Part shown: piece after piece, positions 40,867 to 50,552 of the stretch
Layout: the number at the start of each line of letters is the position of its first letter
Position numbering within the stretch: position 1 is the first letter of the stretch
From: Yoonia ponticola
GTDB lineage: Bacteria > Pseudomonadota > Alphaproteobacteria > Rhodobacterales > Rhodobacteraceae
Direction of reading: 5' to 3'
Assembly: GCF_014199395.1 (NCBI RefSeq)
Contig: NZ_JACIJM010000010.1
Location: forward strand, 51,513 to 115,512
Length of the DNA: 64,000 nt
Program-made: the position numbers and the translations under genes
Notes under the pieces: model-generated
Databases searched by the model: none
The model's input: only the letters and a program-made list of their open reading frames with translations
Told to the model about the DNA's origin: nothing

Positions 40867-41634
40867 CTAAAAGAGACCCATCGCGCGCGCCGGCATCCAG
40901 ATGCCCATAAAGATCATCATCAGGTTTTCGGTCAGGGACACGAAGCCCAGCGGCACATTTGAACCGCCCCCCACGCAGGCGCACTTGATCTCGCGCTTGT
41001 CGATGTAGACGGCCTTGAAAACAGAAACCGCTCCGACCGTCCCGATGAAAAACGCAACAGGCGCGCTGATCCAGACCAGCGCACCGGCGACCATGAGAAT
41101 ACCGGCAAGTGCTTCGCCGAAGGGGTAGACATAGCCATATCGCACCCATTTCCGGGCAAGCAGATCGTAGTTCAGGAACATCGTGGAAAACGTCTCGACG
41201 TCCTGAAGTTTCTGAACAGCAAGAAAGCACATCGAGATCGCGATGAACCACTCGAATGCCCGCAGCGTGAGAATGGACCCGTAAAACGCCCAGCTGAGAC
41301 CAAGCGCCATAAGGAATGCGACCGCGAATATCGCGATGACCGGTTGATAAGTCGTCTCGTCATCATCCTTTACGTCCTGGCCGAAAAACTCCCTCAGCGC
41401 GTCATAGCCACCAATTCTTTCATCATCTATAAACGTTTGGGGTGTCGTTTCGACACCGTATTCTTCCATGAAAACCTCTGTTTCCTCGCGGGTTTTCAGA
41501 GGCCGGTCGTCAATCGCATATCCCTCCCGCTCAAGCAGGTCCTTCGATTTCAGGCCATAGGGACAGACATGCTCCTCCATCACCATCCGGTACAAAACTG
41601 CCGTCTTCGGGGTGGAGTTTGTGTCTCTCGTCAT
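40867..41634 (-). CDS. Glutaredoxin-MauE fusion membrane protein
   Basis: A 255-residue protein. Residues about 10-90 form a glutaredoxin domain (HVCPYGLKSKDLL with a single active Cys, and ETTPQTFIDDERIGGYD with the cis-Pro and GG turn). Residues about 95-255 are a four-helix MauE/DoxX-like domain ending REIKCACVGGGSNVPLGFVS. MauE helps form the many disulfides of methylamine dehydrogenase small subunit. The fusion probably shuttles thiol redox across the membrane. It is directly downstream of the DUF305 gene. Confidence 0.84.
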   Translation of the reverse strand: MTRDTNSTPKTAVLYRMVMEEHVCPYGLKSKDLLEREGYAIDDRPLKTREETEVFMEEYGVETTPQTFIDDERIGGYDALREFFGQDVKDDDETTYQPVIAIFAVAFLMALGLSWAFYGSILTLRAFEWFIAISMCFLAVQKLQDVETFSTMFLNYDLLARKWVRYGYVYPFGEALAGILMVAGALVWISAPVAFFIGTVGAVSVFKAVYIDKREIKCACVGGGSNVPLGFVSLTENLMMIFMGIWMPARAMGLF

Positions 41635-41646
41635 GATGGGTTCCTT

Positions 41647-42597
41647 TTAACCGTTGCAGGTCCAATATCCGGTAAATCCGACAGCCAGAGGCGTCTCTCC
41701 CGTCAATTCAAACAGCAGGGTGGCGTCTTCACCGTCCGCGTCACCCGGCGCCAGCGTGAATCGGCCACCATCGGCAGACAGGACGCCACCGGACGTCGCT
41801 GTGCCTTGAGCCGTGAAGTTGACCAGCGATCCGGATATCTTCGCGACGCCCATCCCGGACCCGTCCGTGACAAGGATGGGATCGGCGTTCACCGCGCGAA
41901 TGAAACGGCATTGTCCGTCGGACCCCAGTGCGCGTGTTATTTCTTCGGCTTTGAGCGGTGCAGGACGTATCCCGGCAATCACCGGGGTTGAAATCGCTTC
42001 CTGAAGCCCCTCCATTTCAGCCGGACCGTCCGCTTCACCAAGTGGCCATTCAGGACCGGCTTCGCCATTTGCCTTAATGTCATCCATGAGAAAGCGCATC
42101 TCGGAGATTTCGCGGTTTTGCGCCGTCACAATTTCCGAAGCCAGCGCCTCGACCCTTGGATCTGTCAGCTCGGCCCGTTCGCTTGTCATGATCGCAATGG
42201 AGTGGTGCGGAATCATCGCGCTCATCCAGCTTTCGTCCTGAATGGTCTTTTGGCTTCTCACGAGCCAGAGCGCGCCGGCAAACATCACGACAGAACCCAG
42301 AATGGTCGCGCCGTTGGCGCCCTTGTTCTTGTACATGTTCAACATGAACAGAAGCATGACGGTTGCCATCGTCGCGCCCATGATGAACATCATGTAAAAG
42401 CGCGTTTCGCTCCAGTAGACATGTTCGATCGAGTACGAGTTGATGTACATCAGGCCGAACATGATCGCAGTCGATGTGCCGACCATCGCCAGAAACCGGC
42501 CATAGGATGAACCTGAATGGCCCCCCGAATGTGCTGCACCTTCACTTGAACGGGTGTCGGACCCGCCACGAGATTTCCCGGTCGCATCTTCAGACAT
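41647..42597 (-). CDS. DUF305 membrane protein
   Basis: A 316-residue protein: His/Ser-rich N-terminus, three or four membrane helices, then DUF305 with the hallmark MIPHHSIAIMTSERAELTDPRV and EISEMRFLMDDIKANGE. The C-terminal 100 residues are a beta-rich domain with two Cys (GQCRFI, YWTCNG). DUF305 proteins occur in copper and silver resistance loci, and the HH...M residues may bind metal. A CueR-type promoter lies upstream (42635-42659). It leads the operon with the glutaredoxin-MauE gene. Confidence 0.83.
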   Translation of the reverse strand: MSEDATGKSRGGSDTRSSEGAAHSGGHSGSSYGRFLAMVGTSTAIMFGLMYINSYSIEHVYWSETRFYMMFIMGATMATVMLLFMLNMYKNKGANGATILGSVVMFAGALWLVRSQKTIQDESWMSAMIPHHSIAIMTSERAELTDPRVEALASEIVTAQNREISEMRFLMDDIKANGEAGPEWPLGEADGPAEMEGLQEAISTPVIAGIRPAPLKAEEITRALGSDGQCRFIRAVNADPILVTDGSGMGVAKISGSLVNFTAQGTATSGGVLSADGGRFTLAPGDADGEDATLLFELTGETPLAVGFTGYWTCNG

Positions 42598-42634
42598 CTG
42601 ATCCCTCCATCATGGATTCTATTTGTGGAGGAAC

Positions 42635-42659
42635 AACATTCCAGCGCTGGAGGGTTTCA
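42635..42659 (-). promoter_or_regulatory. CueR-type promoter of the DUF305 operon
   Basis: On the - strand: -35 TTGAAA, then CCCTCCAGCGCTGGAATGT (19 bases) and a weak -10 TGTTCC. The CCAGCGCTGG centre is a CueR-like dyad. It points to the DUF305 gene starting at 42597. The weak -10 is usual for MerR-activated promoters. Confidence 0.7.
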
Positions 42660-42716
42660 AGACGATATATCGAAACGGCATGAAACCCCATAAATGTCTG
42701 GCCCAGGCATCGTGCG

Positions 42717-43106
42717 TTACGGGTCTTTGGCCAGATCTTTCAGGATTGGACAATCGGGGCGGTGATCGCCCTGGCAAGCGTCAACGAGGTGAGCCAGGGT
42801 CTCTCGCATCGACTTGAGCTGGGCGATTTTTTCGTCAACGGCGGCCAGATGCTCTTGAGCGACAGCCTTGACCTGTGCGCTTTCCCGCGTCTCATCTTCA
42901 TAGAGATCAAGCAGCGTGCGGCAGTCTTCGATCGAGAACCCGAACGTCCTGGCGCGACCGAGAAATGCGAGCTTGTGGATGTCGCTGTCGCGAAAGGCGC
43001 GATAGCCGTTGTCGCTGCGCAAAGGCCGGACAAGGCCGATGTCTTCGTAGTAGCGGATTGTCTTCGCTGGCAAACCCGCGCGTTCTGATACTTCTCCGAT
43101 GTTCAC
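42717..43106 (-). CDS. cueR: MerR-family copper-responsive regulator CueR, copy 2
   Basis: A 129-residue MerR protein with MNIGEVSERAGLPAKTIRYYEDIGLV and the copper loop CQGDHRPDCPI. It is shorter at the C-terminus than copy 1 (35272-35700) and otherwise very similar. It lies 9 bases after copA, so the exporter and its regulator share a transcript from the CueR promoter at 45654-45684. Confidence 0.93.
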   Translation of the reverse strand: MNIGEVSERAGLPAKTIRYYEDIGLVRPLRSDNGYRAFRDSDIHKLAFLGRARTFGFSIEDCRTLLDLYEDETRESAQVKAVAQEHLAAVDEKIAQLKSMRETLAHLVDACQGDHRPDCPILKDLAKDP

Positions 43107-43115
43107 ACCTGTCTC

Positions 43116-45626
43116 CTATTCTGCGGGCTGCGTTGCGAATTCCGTCTCCGCGTCGTGGGGCGGATCCTGTTCCGACATCGTCGCCTTGATCCGTCGCAGC
43201 TGCAGCGCGTTGGTAAGAACCGACACGGAGGACAGCGCCATGGCCCCGGCGGCAAACACCGGCGACAGGAGCAATCCAAAGGCCGGGTAAAGCGCGCCCG
43301 CCGCCACAGGGATCAGCGCGACGTTATAGCCAAAGGCCCAGATAAGGTTCTGCCGTATGTTGCGCATGGTCTTGCGCGACACGTCGATGGCATTCACCAC
43401 GCCGCGCAGGTCGCCCGACATCAGCACCACGTCGGCGCTTTCGATTGCGACATCCGTGCCGGTTCCGATGGCGATGCCGACATCGGCATGGGCCAGCGCT
43501 GGCGCGTCGTTGATGCCGTCTCCGACAAAGGCGATCTTGCTGTTCCCTTGCCGCAATTCGTCCAGGGCGGCGACTTTTCCATCCGGCAACACCCCTGCAA
43601 TGACATGGTCGATCCCGACCTCGCGGGCGATGGCATCTGCCGTGGCCTTCTTGTCTCCGGTGATCATCGCGACCTTGATCCCTCGATCATGCAGAGCTGC
43701 GATCACTTCGGCGCTGGAGGATTTGACCGGGTCTGCCACGGCAATCACGGCCGCCAGGGATCCGTCCACCGCAGCATAAAGCGCGGTGCGTCCCTTTTCG
43801 GCCAAGGCCCTTTCGCGGTCTTCCAGCGGGCTGGTGTCAATGCCCTGCTGCACCATGAAGCGATCCGCACCGACATGAACCTTGCGGCCCTGGACAAGCG
43901 CCTCGACACCGTAGCCGGTCACGGACCGGAATTCCGTCGCATCGGGCCAGGACAGGCCTTCGCTCTTTGCGGACTGCACAATGGCCTCTGCCACCGGGTG
44001 CTCAGACTGCGCCTCGACAGATGTGATGAGGGCGAGTGTCTCTGCCCGGTCAAAGCCGTCGGCCGTGATGAGGTCTGTCAAACTGGGTTGCCCTTGCGTG
44101 ACCGTCCCGGTCTTGTCCAATGCGACAACGCCAACTTCATCCAGATGTTGCAGCGCATCTCCCTTGCGGAAGAACACCCCCATCTCGGCCGCGCGTCCTG
44201 TCCCCACCATGATCGAGGTGGGCGTGGCCAACCCCATGGCGCAGGGGCACGCAATGATCAGAACGGAGACACCCGCCACAAGCGCAAAGGTCAGAGCCGG
44301 ATCGGGACCGACCAGCAGCCAGACAACCACAGTCGCAAGCGCCAGAACCAGAACGGCAGGCACGAACCACATGGTCACGCGATCCACTAGGCCTTGGATC
44401 GGCAGCTTGGCCCCCTGAGCATCTTCGACCATGCGGATAATCTGCGCCAGCGTGGTATCCGCCCCGACCCGCGTCGCCGTTATGGTCAGGCTCCCGGTGC
44501 CGTTCACCGTGCCGCCGGTCACCGGTTCGCCAGCAGCCTTTGGCACGGCGAGGGGTTCACCGGTGATCATGCTTTCATCGACGTTGCTTGATCCTTCTGT
44601 GACCTCGCCATCGACAGGCAGCCTTTCACCGGGACGCACGAGGATCTGATCGCCGATCCGAAGTTCCTTGATGTCAACCTCGGTCGCCTGCCCCTCGCGC
44701 AGGACCCTGGCTGTCTTTGCCTGCAGACCAAGAAGGGCCTGAATGGCTGCACCGGTCTTGCCCTTGGCCCGCGCTTCAAGCCAGCGACCCAACAAGATCA
44801 GAACGACAATAACCGCCGCTGCTTCGAAATAGACGGCGCGCACACCGTCAGGCAGCACCTGTGGCAGGAAGGTCGCGACTACGGAATAAGTCCACGCCGC
44901 CCCGGTTCCCAGCGCGACAAGGCTGTTCATATCCGGAGCACGCTTGATCAACGCCGGAATGCCCTTCGCAAAGAACCTCCAACCCGGTCCGAACAGAACC
45001 ACCGTGGCAAGCGCGAATTGGATCAGCCACGACGTTTGAATGCCGATTGTGCTCTCAATCAGGCCCTCAAAGCCGGGTATGGTGTGTTTTCCCATTTCCA
45101 GAACGAACACCGGAACGGTCAGGATCGCGGCAAGTATGACACGACGCGCCAGAGCGTCGGCTTCCTCGGCCTTGCGGTGCGACCGGTCGGCTTGCGCATC
45201 GCTTTGCTTGATCTCGGCCGGGTATCCTGCCTCCGTGCTGATCCGGGCAATCTCTTCCGGGGTAATGGTGTCTGAGAAATATTCGACCACAGCCGTTTCG
45301 GTTGCCAGATTGACCGCCACATTCAATACGCCGGGTGTCCGTACAAGCGCCTTTTCAACCCGACCGACACAGGACGCGCAGGACATGGCGTCTACGTTCA
45401 GCGTGACGCGCGCCGTGCTTGCCGGGTAGCCGGCCTGCGACAGTGCCGCAACCGCTGCGCCCGTCGTGGCTGCATCATCCGTCTGAAACTGTGCCGTTTC
45501 ACTCACCAGATTGACACTGACGTTCGAAATGCCTGGAACCTCGCCGAGAGCCTTTTCAACCCTGCCCACACAGGACGCGCAGCTCATGCCGGAAACGGAC
45601 AGACGTATCGTATTGGGTTCGGTCAT
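43116..45626 (-). CDS. copA: Copper-exporting P1B-1 ATPase CopA
   Basis: An 836-residue Cu(I) exporter. Two N-terminal HMA domains, each with [14 protein letters not shown] (near residues 14-28 and 82-96), eight helices, the CPC motif in [26 protein letters not shown] and [11 protein letters not shown]. The [24 protein letters not shown] context is the P1B-1 Cu/Ag group. It pumps cytoplasmic Cu(I) to the periplasm, where the multicopper oxidases act. A textbook CueR promoter precedes it, and cueR copy 2 follows. A CopZ chaperone is divergent at 45776. Confidence 0.95.
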   Translation of the reverse strand: MTEPNTIRLSVSGMSCASCVGRVEKALGEVPGISNVSVNLVSETAQFQTDDAATTGAAVAALSQAGYPASTARVTLNVDAMSCASCVGRVEKALVRTPGVLNVAVNLATETAVVEYFSDTITPEEIARISTEAGYPAEIKQSDAQADRSHRKAEEADALARRVILAAILTVPVFVLEMGKHTIPGFEGLIESTIGIQTSWLIQFALATVVLFGPGWRFFAKGIPALIKRAPDMNSLVALGTGAAWTYSVVATFLPQVLPDGVRAVYFEAAAVIVVLILLGRWLEARAKGKTGAAIQALLGLQAKTARVLREGQATEVDIKELRIGDQILVRPGERLPVDGEVTEGSSNVDESMITGEPLAVPKAAGEPVTGGTVNGTGSLTITATRVGADTTLAQIIRMVEDAQGAKLPIQGLVDRVTMWFVPAVLVLALATVVVWLLVGPDPALTFALVAGVSVLIIACPCAMGLATPTSIMVGTGRAAEMGVFFRKGDALQHLDEVGVVALDKTGTVTQGQPSLTDLITADGFDRAETLALITSVEAQSEHPVAEAIVQSAKSEGLSWPDATEFRSVTGYGVEALVQGRKVHVGADRFMVQQGIDTSPLEDRERALAEKGRTALYAAVDGSLAAVIAVADPVKSSSAEVIAALHDRGIKVAMITGDKKATADAIAREVGIDHVIAGVLPDGKVAALDELRQGNSKIAFVGDGINDAPALAHADVGIAIGTGTDVAIESADVVLMSGDLRGVVNAIDVSRKTMRNIRQNLIWAFGYNVALIPVAAGALYPAFGLLLSPVFAAGAMALSSVSVLTNALQLRRIKATMSEQDPPHDAETEFATQPAE

Positions 45627-45653
45627 GAGAGACTCCTCGGTTGAACTTACCCT

Positions 45654-45684
45654 GATATAGGGCTTCCAGTTGCTGGAAGCTCAA
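45654..45684 (-). promoter_or_regulatory. CueR-type promoter of copA
   Basis: On the - strand: -35 TTGAGC, a 19-base spacer with the dyad CTTCCAGCAACTGGAAG, and -10 TATATC. It precedes copA (start 45626). This is the clearest CueR promoter in the window. Back to back with it is the copZ promoter at 45717-45748. Confidence 0.87.
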
Positions 45685-45716
45685 GAGAGTATCTCATTTA
45701 TTTTTCTGATATTTGC

Positions 45717-45748
45717 TTGACCTTCCTCCCGATGGAACGCCCAAGTCT
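45717..45748 (+). promoter_or_regulatory. CueR-type promoter of the CopZ chaperone
   Basis: TTGACC (45717-45722), then a 19-base spacer CTTCCTCCCGATGGAACGC with a looser dyad, and a weak -10 around AAGTCT (45743-45748). It precedes the copZ gene starting at 45776. Divergent CueR promoters for exporter and chaperone are common in copper loci. Confidence 0.7.
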
Positions 45749-45775
45749 GAGGTTGTACCAAAAATGGAGGCCTTC

Positions 45776-45970
45776 ATGATTTTTTCCGTCCCGAAAATGA
45801 GCTGTGGACACTGCACATCCGCTATCGAAAGCGGCATCAAGGCAAAGGATCCATCAGCCGTTGTCACGGCCGATCTGGACCTTCGCCTTGTCACTGTCCA
45901 AAGCACATTGGAACAGGCGACCGTGCGGCAAGCCATCGCTGACGCTGGCTACGACGCTTCAGCCGCGTAG
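45776..45970 (+). CDS. copZ: CopZ-like copper chaperone
   Basis: A 64-residue single HMA-domain protein with the metal motif KMSCGHCTSAIE. It carries Cu(I) in the cytoplasm to CopA or CueR. GGAGG sits 5 bases before ATG 45776, deciding this start over 45764 and 45713. It is convergent with the DsbA gene at 45979, 8 bases apart. Confidence 0.9.
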   Translation: MIFSVPKMSCGHCTSAIESGIKAKDPSAVVTADLDLRLVTVQSTLEQATVRQAIADAGYDASAA

Positions 45971-45978
45971 GATTGTCC

Positions 45979-46698
45979 TTATTCGGCGGCCCGTGCCTGA
46001 TCGACAAGCTCGATCATCTGGTCCGCCTGGATCAGGCCCGGCGCAAGACTGTCGCCGATCACAAATGAAGGTGTGCCACTGAACCCCAGAGATTGCGCAA
46101 GCCGCATGGAAGTCTGTATGTGTTCTTCGATTTCCGGTCCGTTCATGTCGCGACGCAACTGTGCAACATCGAGGCCGATGTCTTCCGCAGTGCGGAGAAT
46201 CGATGCTTCCTCTGCGCGTTCCTTCAGTTGCATCATGGCCCAATGAAACTCTTCATATTTGCCCTGGTTTCGGGACGCCAGCGCCGCGCGGGCGGCAAAA
46301 ACCGACCCGTCCCCCAGAATGGGCCATTCCCGGTAAACGACCCTGACGTTGGGATCAGCAGCGAGCAGGGCCTCCATTTCAGGTTTAACCTGGCGGCAAT
46401 AGGGGCAGTTGTAGTCGAAGAATTCGACAACCGTGACATCGCCATCCGGATTGCCCAGGACGGGCGCATTGGGATCATTTTCAAGCGTGGCTTTTTCCGT
46501 ATCGAGAACCTGCGCTGCGGCTTGCGCCTGCAACGCCTGCTGTTGCTGTTCGAACAACTGCGCGGCCTCGAACACGATGCCCGGATTCTCGCGGATGGCT
46601 TCCAGCACCAGTTCCTTGATCCGGTCTTCGTCCATGCCGTCTGCCGTCGCAGCGATGGGAAGCATTAACAGTGCGGTGGTAGCCAAGAATCTTTTCAT
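45979..46698 (-). CDS. DsbA/ScsC-like thiol:disulfide protein, copy 2
   Basis: A 239-residue secreted protein, signal ending near AATADGM. It has FFDYNCPYCRQVKP and GFSGTPSFVIG. The N-terminal helical region IRENPGIVFEAAQLFEQQQQ matches 28750-29505, which shares the NCPYCR active site and REWPILG block. It follows the cytochrome gene with a one-base overlap. It probably works with DsbD (38771-40864) to protect or fold periplasmic proteins under copper. Confidence 0.88.
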   Translation of the reverse strand: MKRFLATTALLMLPIAATADGMDEDRIKELVLEAIRENPGIVFEAAQLFEQQQQALQAQAAAQVLDTEKATLENDPNAPVLGNPDGDVTVVEFFDYNCPYCRQVKPEMEALLAADPNVRVVYREWPILGDGSVFAARAALASRNQGKYEEFHWAMMQLKERAEEASILRTAEDIGLDVAQLRRDMNGPEIEEHIQTSMRLAQSLGFSGTPSFVIGDSLAPGLIQADQMIELVDQARAAE

Positions 46699-47192
46699 TA
46701 TCCGTCTCCTTGTGAGGCAATATCCTGGGCCGTGCGCTCGGCTTGCGTGGCGCGTTCACGCTCCGGCCATGTTGACTTGATGTATGCGAGGATGTCCCAG
46801 ATTTCCCCGTCGCTCAGTTGGTCGCCGAAACCGGGCATGCCGCTGTTGAAGTCAACGCCTTGCGCCGCGAGAACCTCGGCGCCCCCCAGCTTGGTGTAGG
46901 CGAACAGCATGCTGTCCGCGTGGTGCCAAGTGTGGCCGCTTGCATCATGCGGCGGTGCGGGCAGGCTTCCGTCATCACGCGGACTGCGCCAGTTTTCTTC
47001 ACCTTCCAAATTTGCGCCATGGCACGCGGCGCAATTTTCGGCATAGAGAACTTCGCCCGCGGCCACATCGGCTGAGGAGTTGATGAGGTTTTCCGCCGTA
47101 TGGTCGGTTCCGCCGGACCGGGTCCACAGGAATATGGTAGCCACCGCAACGGTAACTACGCCCAACGCAAGGTAGAGGGATCGCGGGGTCAT
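46698..47192 (-). CDS. Class I c-type cytochrome (monohaem), copy 2
   Basis: A 164-residue membrane-anchored protein. The haem site is [17 protein letters not shown], and the Met-side region [30 protein letters not shown] follows. The [14 protein letters not shown] block is shared with 31241-31726. ATG 47192 overlaps the multicopper oxidase stop by 4 bases. In both places this cytochrome type is in an operon with a multicopper oxidase, which suggests electron exchange with it. Confidence 0.88.
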   Translation of the reverse strand: MTPRSLYLALGVVTVAVATIFLWTRSGGTDHTAENLINSSADVAAGEVLYAENCAACHGANLEGEENWRSPRDDGSLPAPPHDASGHTWHHADSMLFAYTKLGGAEVLAAQGVDFNSGMPGFGDQLSDGEIWDILAYIKSTWPERERATQAERTAQDIASQGDG

Positions 47193-48577
47193 CCAACGAC
47201 GATCTTGGTCATCATGCCCGAAGCCGCATGCGACAGCATGTGGCAATGTAGCAGCCATTGGCCCGGGTTGTCCGCCACAAAGGCAATCTCGCGCGTCTGA
47301 CCCCGTTCAAGAAGGGTCGTGTCACGCAGTGGCCCAAGGGTGCCGTTTTCGGCGACCTCGTGGAAGTGAATGCCATGCAGGTGCATCGCGTGCGGAAACG
47401 CCGTGTCGTTCACCATCTTCAACCGTACATTCTGGCCGCGGTCCAGCCGCGCAAGGGGATCACCGTTGATGCCATCCACTCTGCCGTTGAACGACCAGAA
47501 ATACCCGGCCTCGACGATCTCGCCAATCGGCTTGAGCTCACCCCCTAGGGAGGCGGACCTCATGCGACCCATGGCACCGCCTTCCATGCTGAGGCTGAGC
47601 GTCGTGGCTTCTTTCAGGTCGACCATCCTGTGGTCGTTCGGCGGCAAGGCCAAGGGCGCGTCGCGACGGTTTGTCGTGCCCCCCTCAACAACCTCGAATG
47701 CAACCTGGCTGAAGGCTTCTTCCCGGCCGAACTGAAGAATATGAGCCGCTTCACCAACATCCGCGACCACATCGACGATCAGGTCAATCCGTTGTGCCGG
47801 AGCGAGGATCATCGCCTCTGTCACCTTCACGGGTGCCGTCAAGGGCATGCCGTCCAGCGCGACCACCCAACCGTCCAGGCCTTCCAGGCCCAGCTGGAAA
47901 TTGCGCGCATTGGCAGCATTGATCAGCCGCAAACGCAGTCTTTCGTTCTTTCGGGCACGCAGGCCCAGATTGAAGGTTCCATTGGTCGTCAGCAGGTTTC
48001 CGATGCGCCCTGCGTGGCTAAGATCATGAGACGCGCCGAAGTCGTCCTTGATTTGCGCGGTTTCGGGATCAATAAGCCAGTCATCCAGGATCAGGACTTC
48101 CTCGCGATCAATGTCGAGAGGCTCGGCCTCTTCCACGATCAGTGCACCGTAAAGCCCTCTGCCCACCTGCTCGAACGACCTATTATGGGCATGGTACCAA
48201 TAGGTCCCGGCGTCCGGGACGGTAAAATCATAGTCGAATGTTTCCTCCGGCTGGACCGCGTCCTGGGTCAGGCCGGAAACGCCATCCATTGCATTGTTGA
48301 TTCGGATGCCGTGCCAATGCGTCGACGTTCCCTGAGAAAACCGGTTGACCAACCTGCGCTGGACACGCCCCCCCTGCGCCACGCGAATCTCCGGACCGGG
48401 TGAGCCGCCGTCAAAGCACCAAAGCGATGTCTTGCCATAGTCGCCGGGCAGCAGCTGCACGTCGCTTTGCTGGGCTGTCAGGGTCGCGAATGGCGTGCCC
48501 GCAAATCCAGTGCTGGCCGACAGACCACTGAACGCAGCAGATGTTGCCAGAAACTGGCGGCGATTGAGCGTGATCAT
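47189..48577 (-). CDS. Multicopper oxidase, copy 2
   Basis: A 462-residue exported oxidase with an [17 protein letters not shown] leader. The copper motifs are [25 protein letters not shown] and [13 protein letters not shown]. It lacks the long Met-rich loop of copy 1, retaining only [10 protein letters not shown]. It is a laccase-like enzyme likely to oxidise Cu(I) or phenolics. Its neighbours are four c-type cytochromes, so its electrons may come from, or be linked to, that chain. Confidence 0.9.
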   Translation of the reverse strand: MITLNRRQFLATSAAFSGLSASTGFAGTPFATLTAQQSDVQLLPGDYGKTSLWCFDGGSPGPEIRVAQGGRVQRRLVNRFSQGTSTHWHGIRINNAMDGVSGLTQDAVQPEETFDYDFTVPDAGTYWYHAHNRSFEQVGRGLYGALIVEEAEPLDIDREEVLILDDWLIDPETAQIKDDFGASHDLSHAGRIGNLLTTNGTFNLGLRARKNERLRLRLINAANARNFQLGLEGLDGWVVALDGMPLTAPVKVTEAMILAPAQRIDLIVDVVADVGEAAHILQFGREEAFSQVAFEVVEGGTTNRRDAPLALPPNDHRMVDLKEATTLSLSMEGGAMGRMRSASLGGELKPIGEIVEAGYFWSFNGRVDGINGDPLARLDRGQNVRLKMVNDTAFPHAMHLHGIHFHEVAENGTLGPLRDTTLLERGQTREIAFVADNPGQWLLHCHMLSHAASGMMTKIVVG

Positions 48578-48593
48578 TCGTGGGTTCCCAAGA

Positions 48594-49484
48594 TTATGAT
48601 TTGTTGTCCAGCAGGTAGGTGGCCATCGCGTTCAAGTCCGCATCGCTCAGAAAGCCTGTGCCATAGCGCACGACTTCGGCCATTGAACCACCAAAGACGT
48701 CGCCGGAAGGCGCTATTCCAGATCGCAAAGCATAAGCCATATCGTCCACCGTCCAGCCTTCTGACAAAAGGTCGCGTGACCGGATCGAAGGCGCTTTGCC
48801 GCCTCCGGGCAAGGCGTCGTTGCCGGAAAACCGTTCCGCCACGATGCGCGCACCTGCAAAGTTTCGCGACGTGTGGCAGGCAGAGCAATGCGCGGCCCCG
48901 TTGACCAACAGCTTGCCCCTGTTCCATGCATCGCTTTTGTCCGCCACTGGTTTTGTATCAGGCTTCGTTAGAAAAGCCGCCCGCCAAAGTTTCATTCCCC
49001 ATCGCTGATCGAACGGGAATGGCACCTCGTGCGCCGGGGCCGACACGCTCACGGCTGGCACGGTCTGGAACGCGGCCCACAGATCGGCAATGTCTTGATC
49101 CGTGAAGTTCGCGTAAAACGGATAGGTGAAGGTCGGATAATAAGGATCACCATCCGGGGAAACACCCTGCCGGACGGCCCTTGCAAAGTCTTCTACGGTC
49201 CAGCCCCCCATTCCGTGTTCGACATCGGTGGTCAGATTTGGCGGATAGAACGTACCGAAATCGGTCCGGAGCGGCGCTCCTCCTGCCAATGGCGCCCCGC
49301 CAGCTTCAAAGTTGGTGTGGCACGCAATGCATCCACTGGCGCGCGCCAGATACGACCCCCGCTGGGCATCGCCTTGCAGGGTCAGGTCCGAGACTGGCGC
49401 ACCGATCGGCCAGGCTATCGTTGCCGCGACAACGCCGATGCCGCCGACGACCCCCGCACCGATGATCCAACGCCACCACCGCAT
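48594..49484 (-). CDS. Diheme c-type cytochrome (dehydrogenase-subunit type)
   Basis: A 296-residue membrane-anchored protein with two haem sites, ASGCIACHTNFEAGG and AAHCSACHTSRNFAGA, and blocks typical of gluconate/alcohol dehydrogenase cytochrome subunits (LRTDFGTFYPPNLTTD, FARAVRQGVSPDGDPYYPTF). It has two domains where the dehydrogenase type has three. No dehydrogenase catalytic gene is nearby. I chose ATG 49484. It probably carries electrons to or from the cytochromes around it. Confidence 0.87.
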   Translation of the reverse strand: MRWWRWIIGAGVVGGIGVVAATIAWPIGAPVSDLTLQGDAQRGSYLARASGCIACHTNFEAGGAPLAGGAPLRTDFGTFYPPNLTTDVEHGMGGWTVEDFARAVRQGVSPDGDPYYPTFTYPFYANFTDQDIADLWAAFQTVPAVSVSAPAHEVPFPFDQRWGMKLWRAAFLTKPDTKPVADKSDAWNRGKLLVNGAAHCSACHTSRNFAGARIVAERFSGNDALPGGGKAPSIRSRDLLSEGWTVDDMAYALRSGIAPSGDVFGGSMAEVVRYGTGFLSDADLNAMATYLLDNKS

Positions 49485-49488
49485 CTGA

Positions 49489-50088
49489 TCACTTGTCCTC
49501 TTTGCGGAACTTCTGGTGGCAGGCCGAACAGGTCTGGGCGACCATCGCGAACGCACGGTCGGTCGGCATGTCCGCAAACATCTCGGTCGTCATGGGAAGG
49601 TCCGATCCCATCATGCCCCCTCCCATTGCAGGCGCGGACCCGCCACCCATCATCCCGTCAGTGGCGCCGCCCATCATTGATTCGCTACCGTTGCCCTGTG
49701 CTGCGGCCAACCCATTGCCTGCGCTCAACTTCAATCCTTCGGCGGCTGTTCTCAACTCTTGCGCAAGGGCCGCGAACTCTTCGCTGTTTTCCCAGACCGA
49801 CGGCAACGCCTTGGACACTCCGCCACCCGAGCCTTCAGGAAACAGTCGCGTCATTTGCTCACCGGCATGGCCGATCATCGCGCCAGCTTCCCTGCGGACG
49901 ACATCGGCGTCATAAGGTACCTGACCCCGCATCATGGGTGATAGCGTCTTGAGTGTTTTGGCCATCGCGGACATGCCCTGCATCCGCTCCAGCACCACGC
50001 CGGTTGCTCCGGAATGCGCCAAGGCAGCAACGCCGGTCGTCCCAATAGCAATGGCAGTGATCCATATCTTCATGTTCATGTTGGTCAT
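49489..50088 (-). CDS. Cytochrome c' with Met-rich insert
   Basis: A 199-residue secreted four-helix cytochrome c' with the C-terminal haem site VAQTCSACHQKFR. A Met/Gly-rich insert (ESMMGGATDGMMGGGSAPAM and following GGGMMG) lies before the last helix, absent from ordinary cytochromes c'. Cytochrome c' binds NO and other gases. The insert suggests added Cu(I) binding. The genes on either side encode c-type cytochromes. Confidence 0.85.
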   Translation of the reverse strand: MTNMNMKIWITAIAIGTTGVAALAHSGATGVVLERMQGMSAMAKTLKTLSPMMRGQVPYDADVVRREAGAMIGHAGEQMTRLFPEGSGGGVSKALPSVWENSEEFAALAQELRTAAEGLKLSAGNGLAAAQGNGSESMMGGATDGMMGGGSAPAMGGGMMGSDLPMTTEMFADMPTDRAFAMVAQTCSACHQKFRKEDK

Positions 50089-50093
50089 TGCTG

Positions 50094-50552
50094 TTAGTTG
50101 ATCCCGTTGGCACGCTGAAGTTCCCGCACATATGCAACAACCATCTTCACATCGCCGGGTGTTACGCCTTCAACTGGCGGCATATTGCCAAACTTCCAAT
50201 GGTGCGCTCTGACACCTTGTTTCGCGGCAAGCAAAAAAGCGGCGTCGCCATGATGGCTCGGTTCATAGATCTTGTGGACAAGCGGCGGCGCCACACCATT
50301 TTGCCCAGCGGCATTCGCACCGTGACAAGCGGCGCAAGCGCCATCGAAAATGCGCTTTCCCAATTGGGCATTTGCTGAAAATTCAGCAGGTACAACCACG
50401 TCTGCAATCGGCGCGCCATCTTCCGTCTGAGAAAGATCCGGCGTCGTCATCGTGTGGCCGGGCATCGAAGACGATGGCTGCAATTGCTGCCAGATCACAA
50501 CCGCGCCACCGACGACAAAAAACGCCGCAATCAGAATGCCGGACTTCGACAT
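50094..50552 (-). CDS. c-type cytochrome (monohaem), His-rich
   Basis: A 152-residue membrane-anchored protein with haem site [17 protein letters not shown] and Met ligand region WKFGNMPPVEGVTPGDVKMV. The middle part is His-rich (VHKIYEPSHHGDA, RAHHWKFG). Its ATG overlaps the stop of the L,D-transpeptidase upstream by one base. It starts the run of four cytochromes that ends at 46698. Confidence 0.87.
   Translation of the reverse strand: MSKSGILIAAFFVVGGAVVIWQQLQPSSSMPGHTMTTPDLSQTEDGAPIADVVVPAEFSANAQLGKRIFDGACAACHGANAAGQNGVAPPLVHKIYEPSHHGDAAFLLAAKQGVRAHHWKFGNMPPVEGVTPGDVKMVVAYVRELQRANGIN

Noticed and set aside
40864..40878. GGTCT-aaaag-AGACC hairpin between convergent dsbD and glutaredoxin-MauE genes as a bidirectional terminator
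   Set aside because: Five base pairs only and no flanking T-tract; overlaps coding ends.
48594..49484. Part of a membrane alcohol or gluconate dehydrogenase
   Set aside because: Only two haem sites rather than three, and no dehydrogenase catalytic subunit in the neighbourhood.
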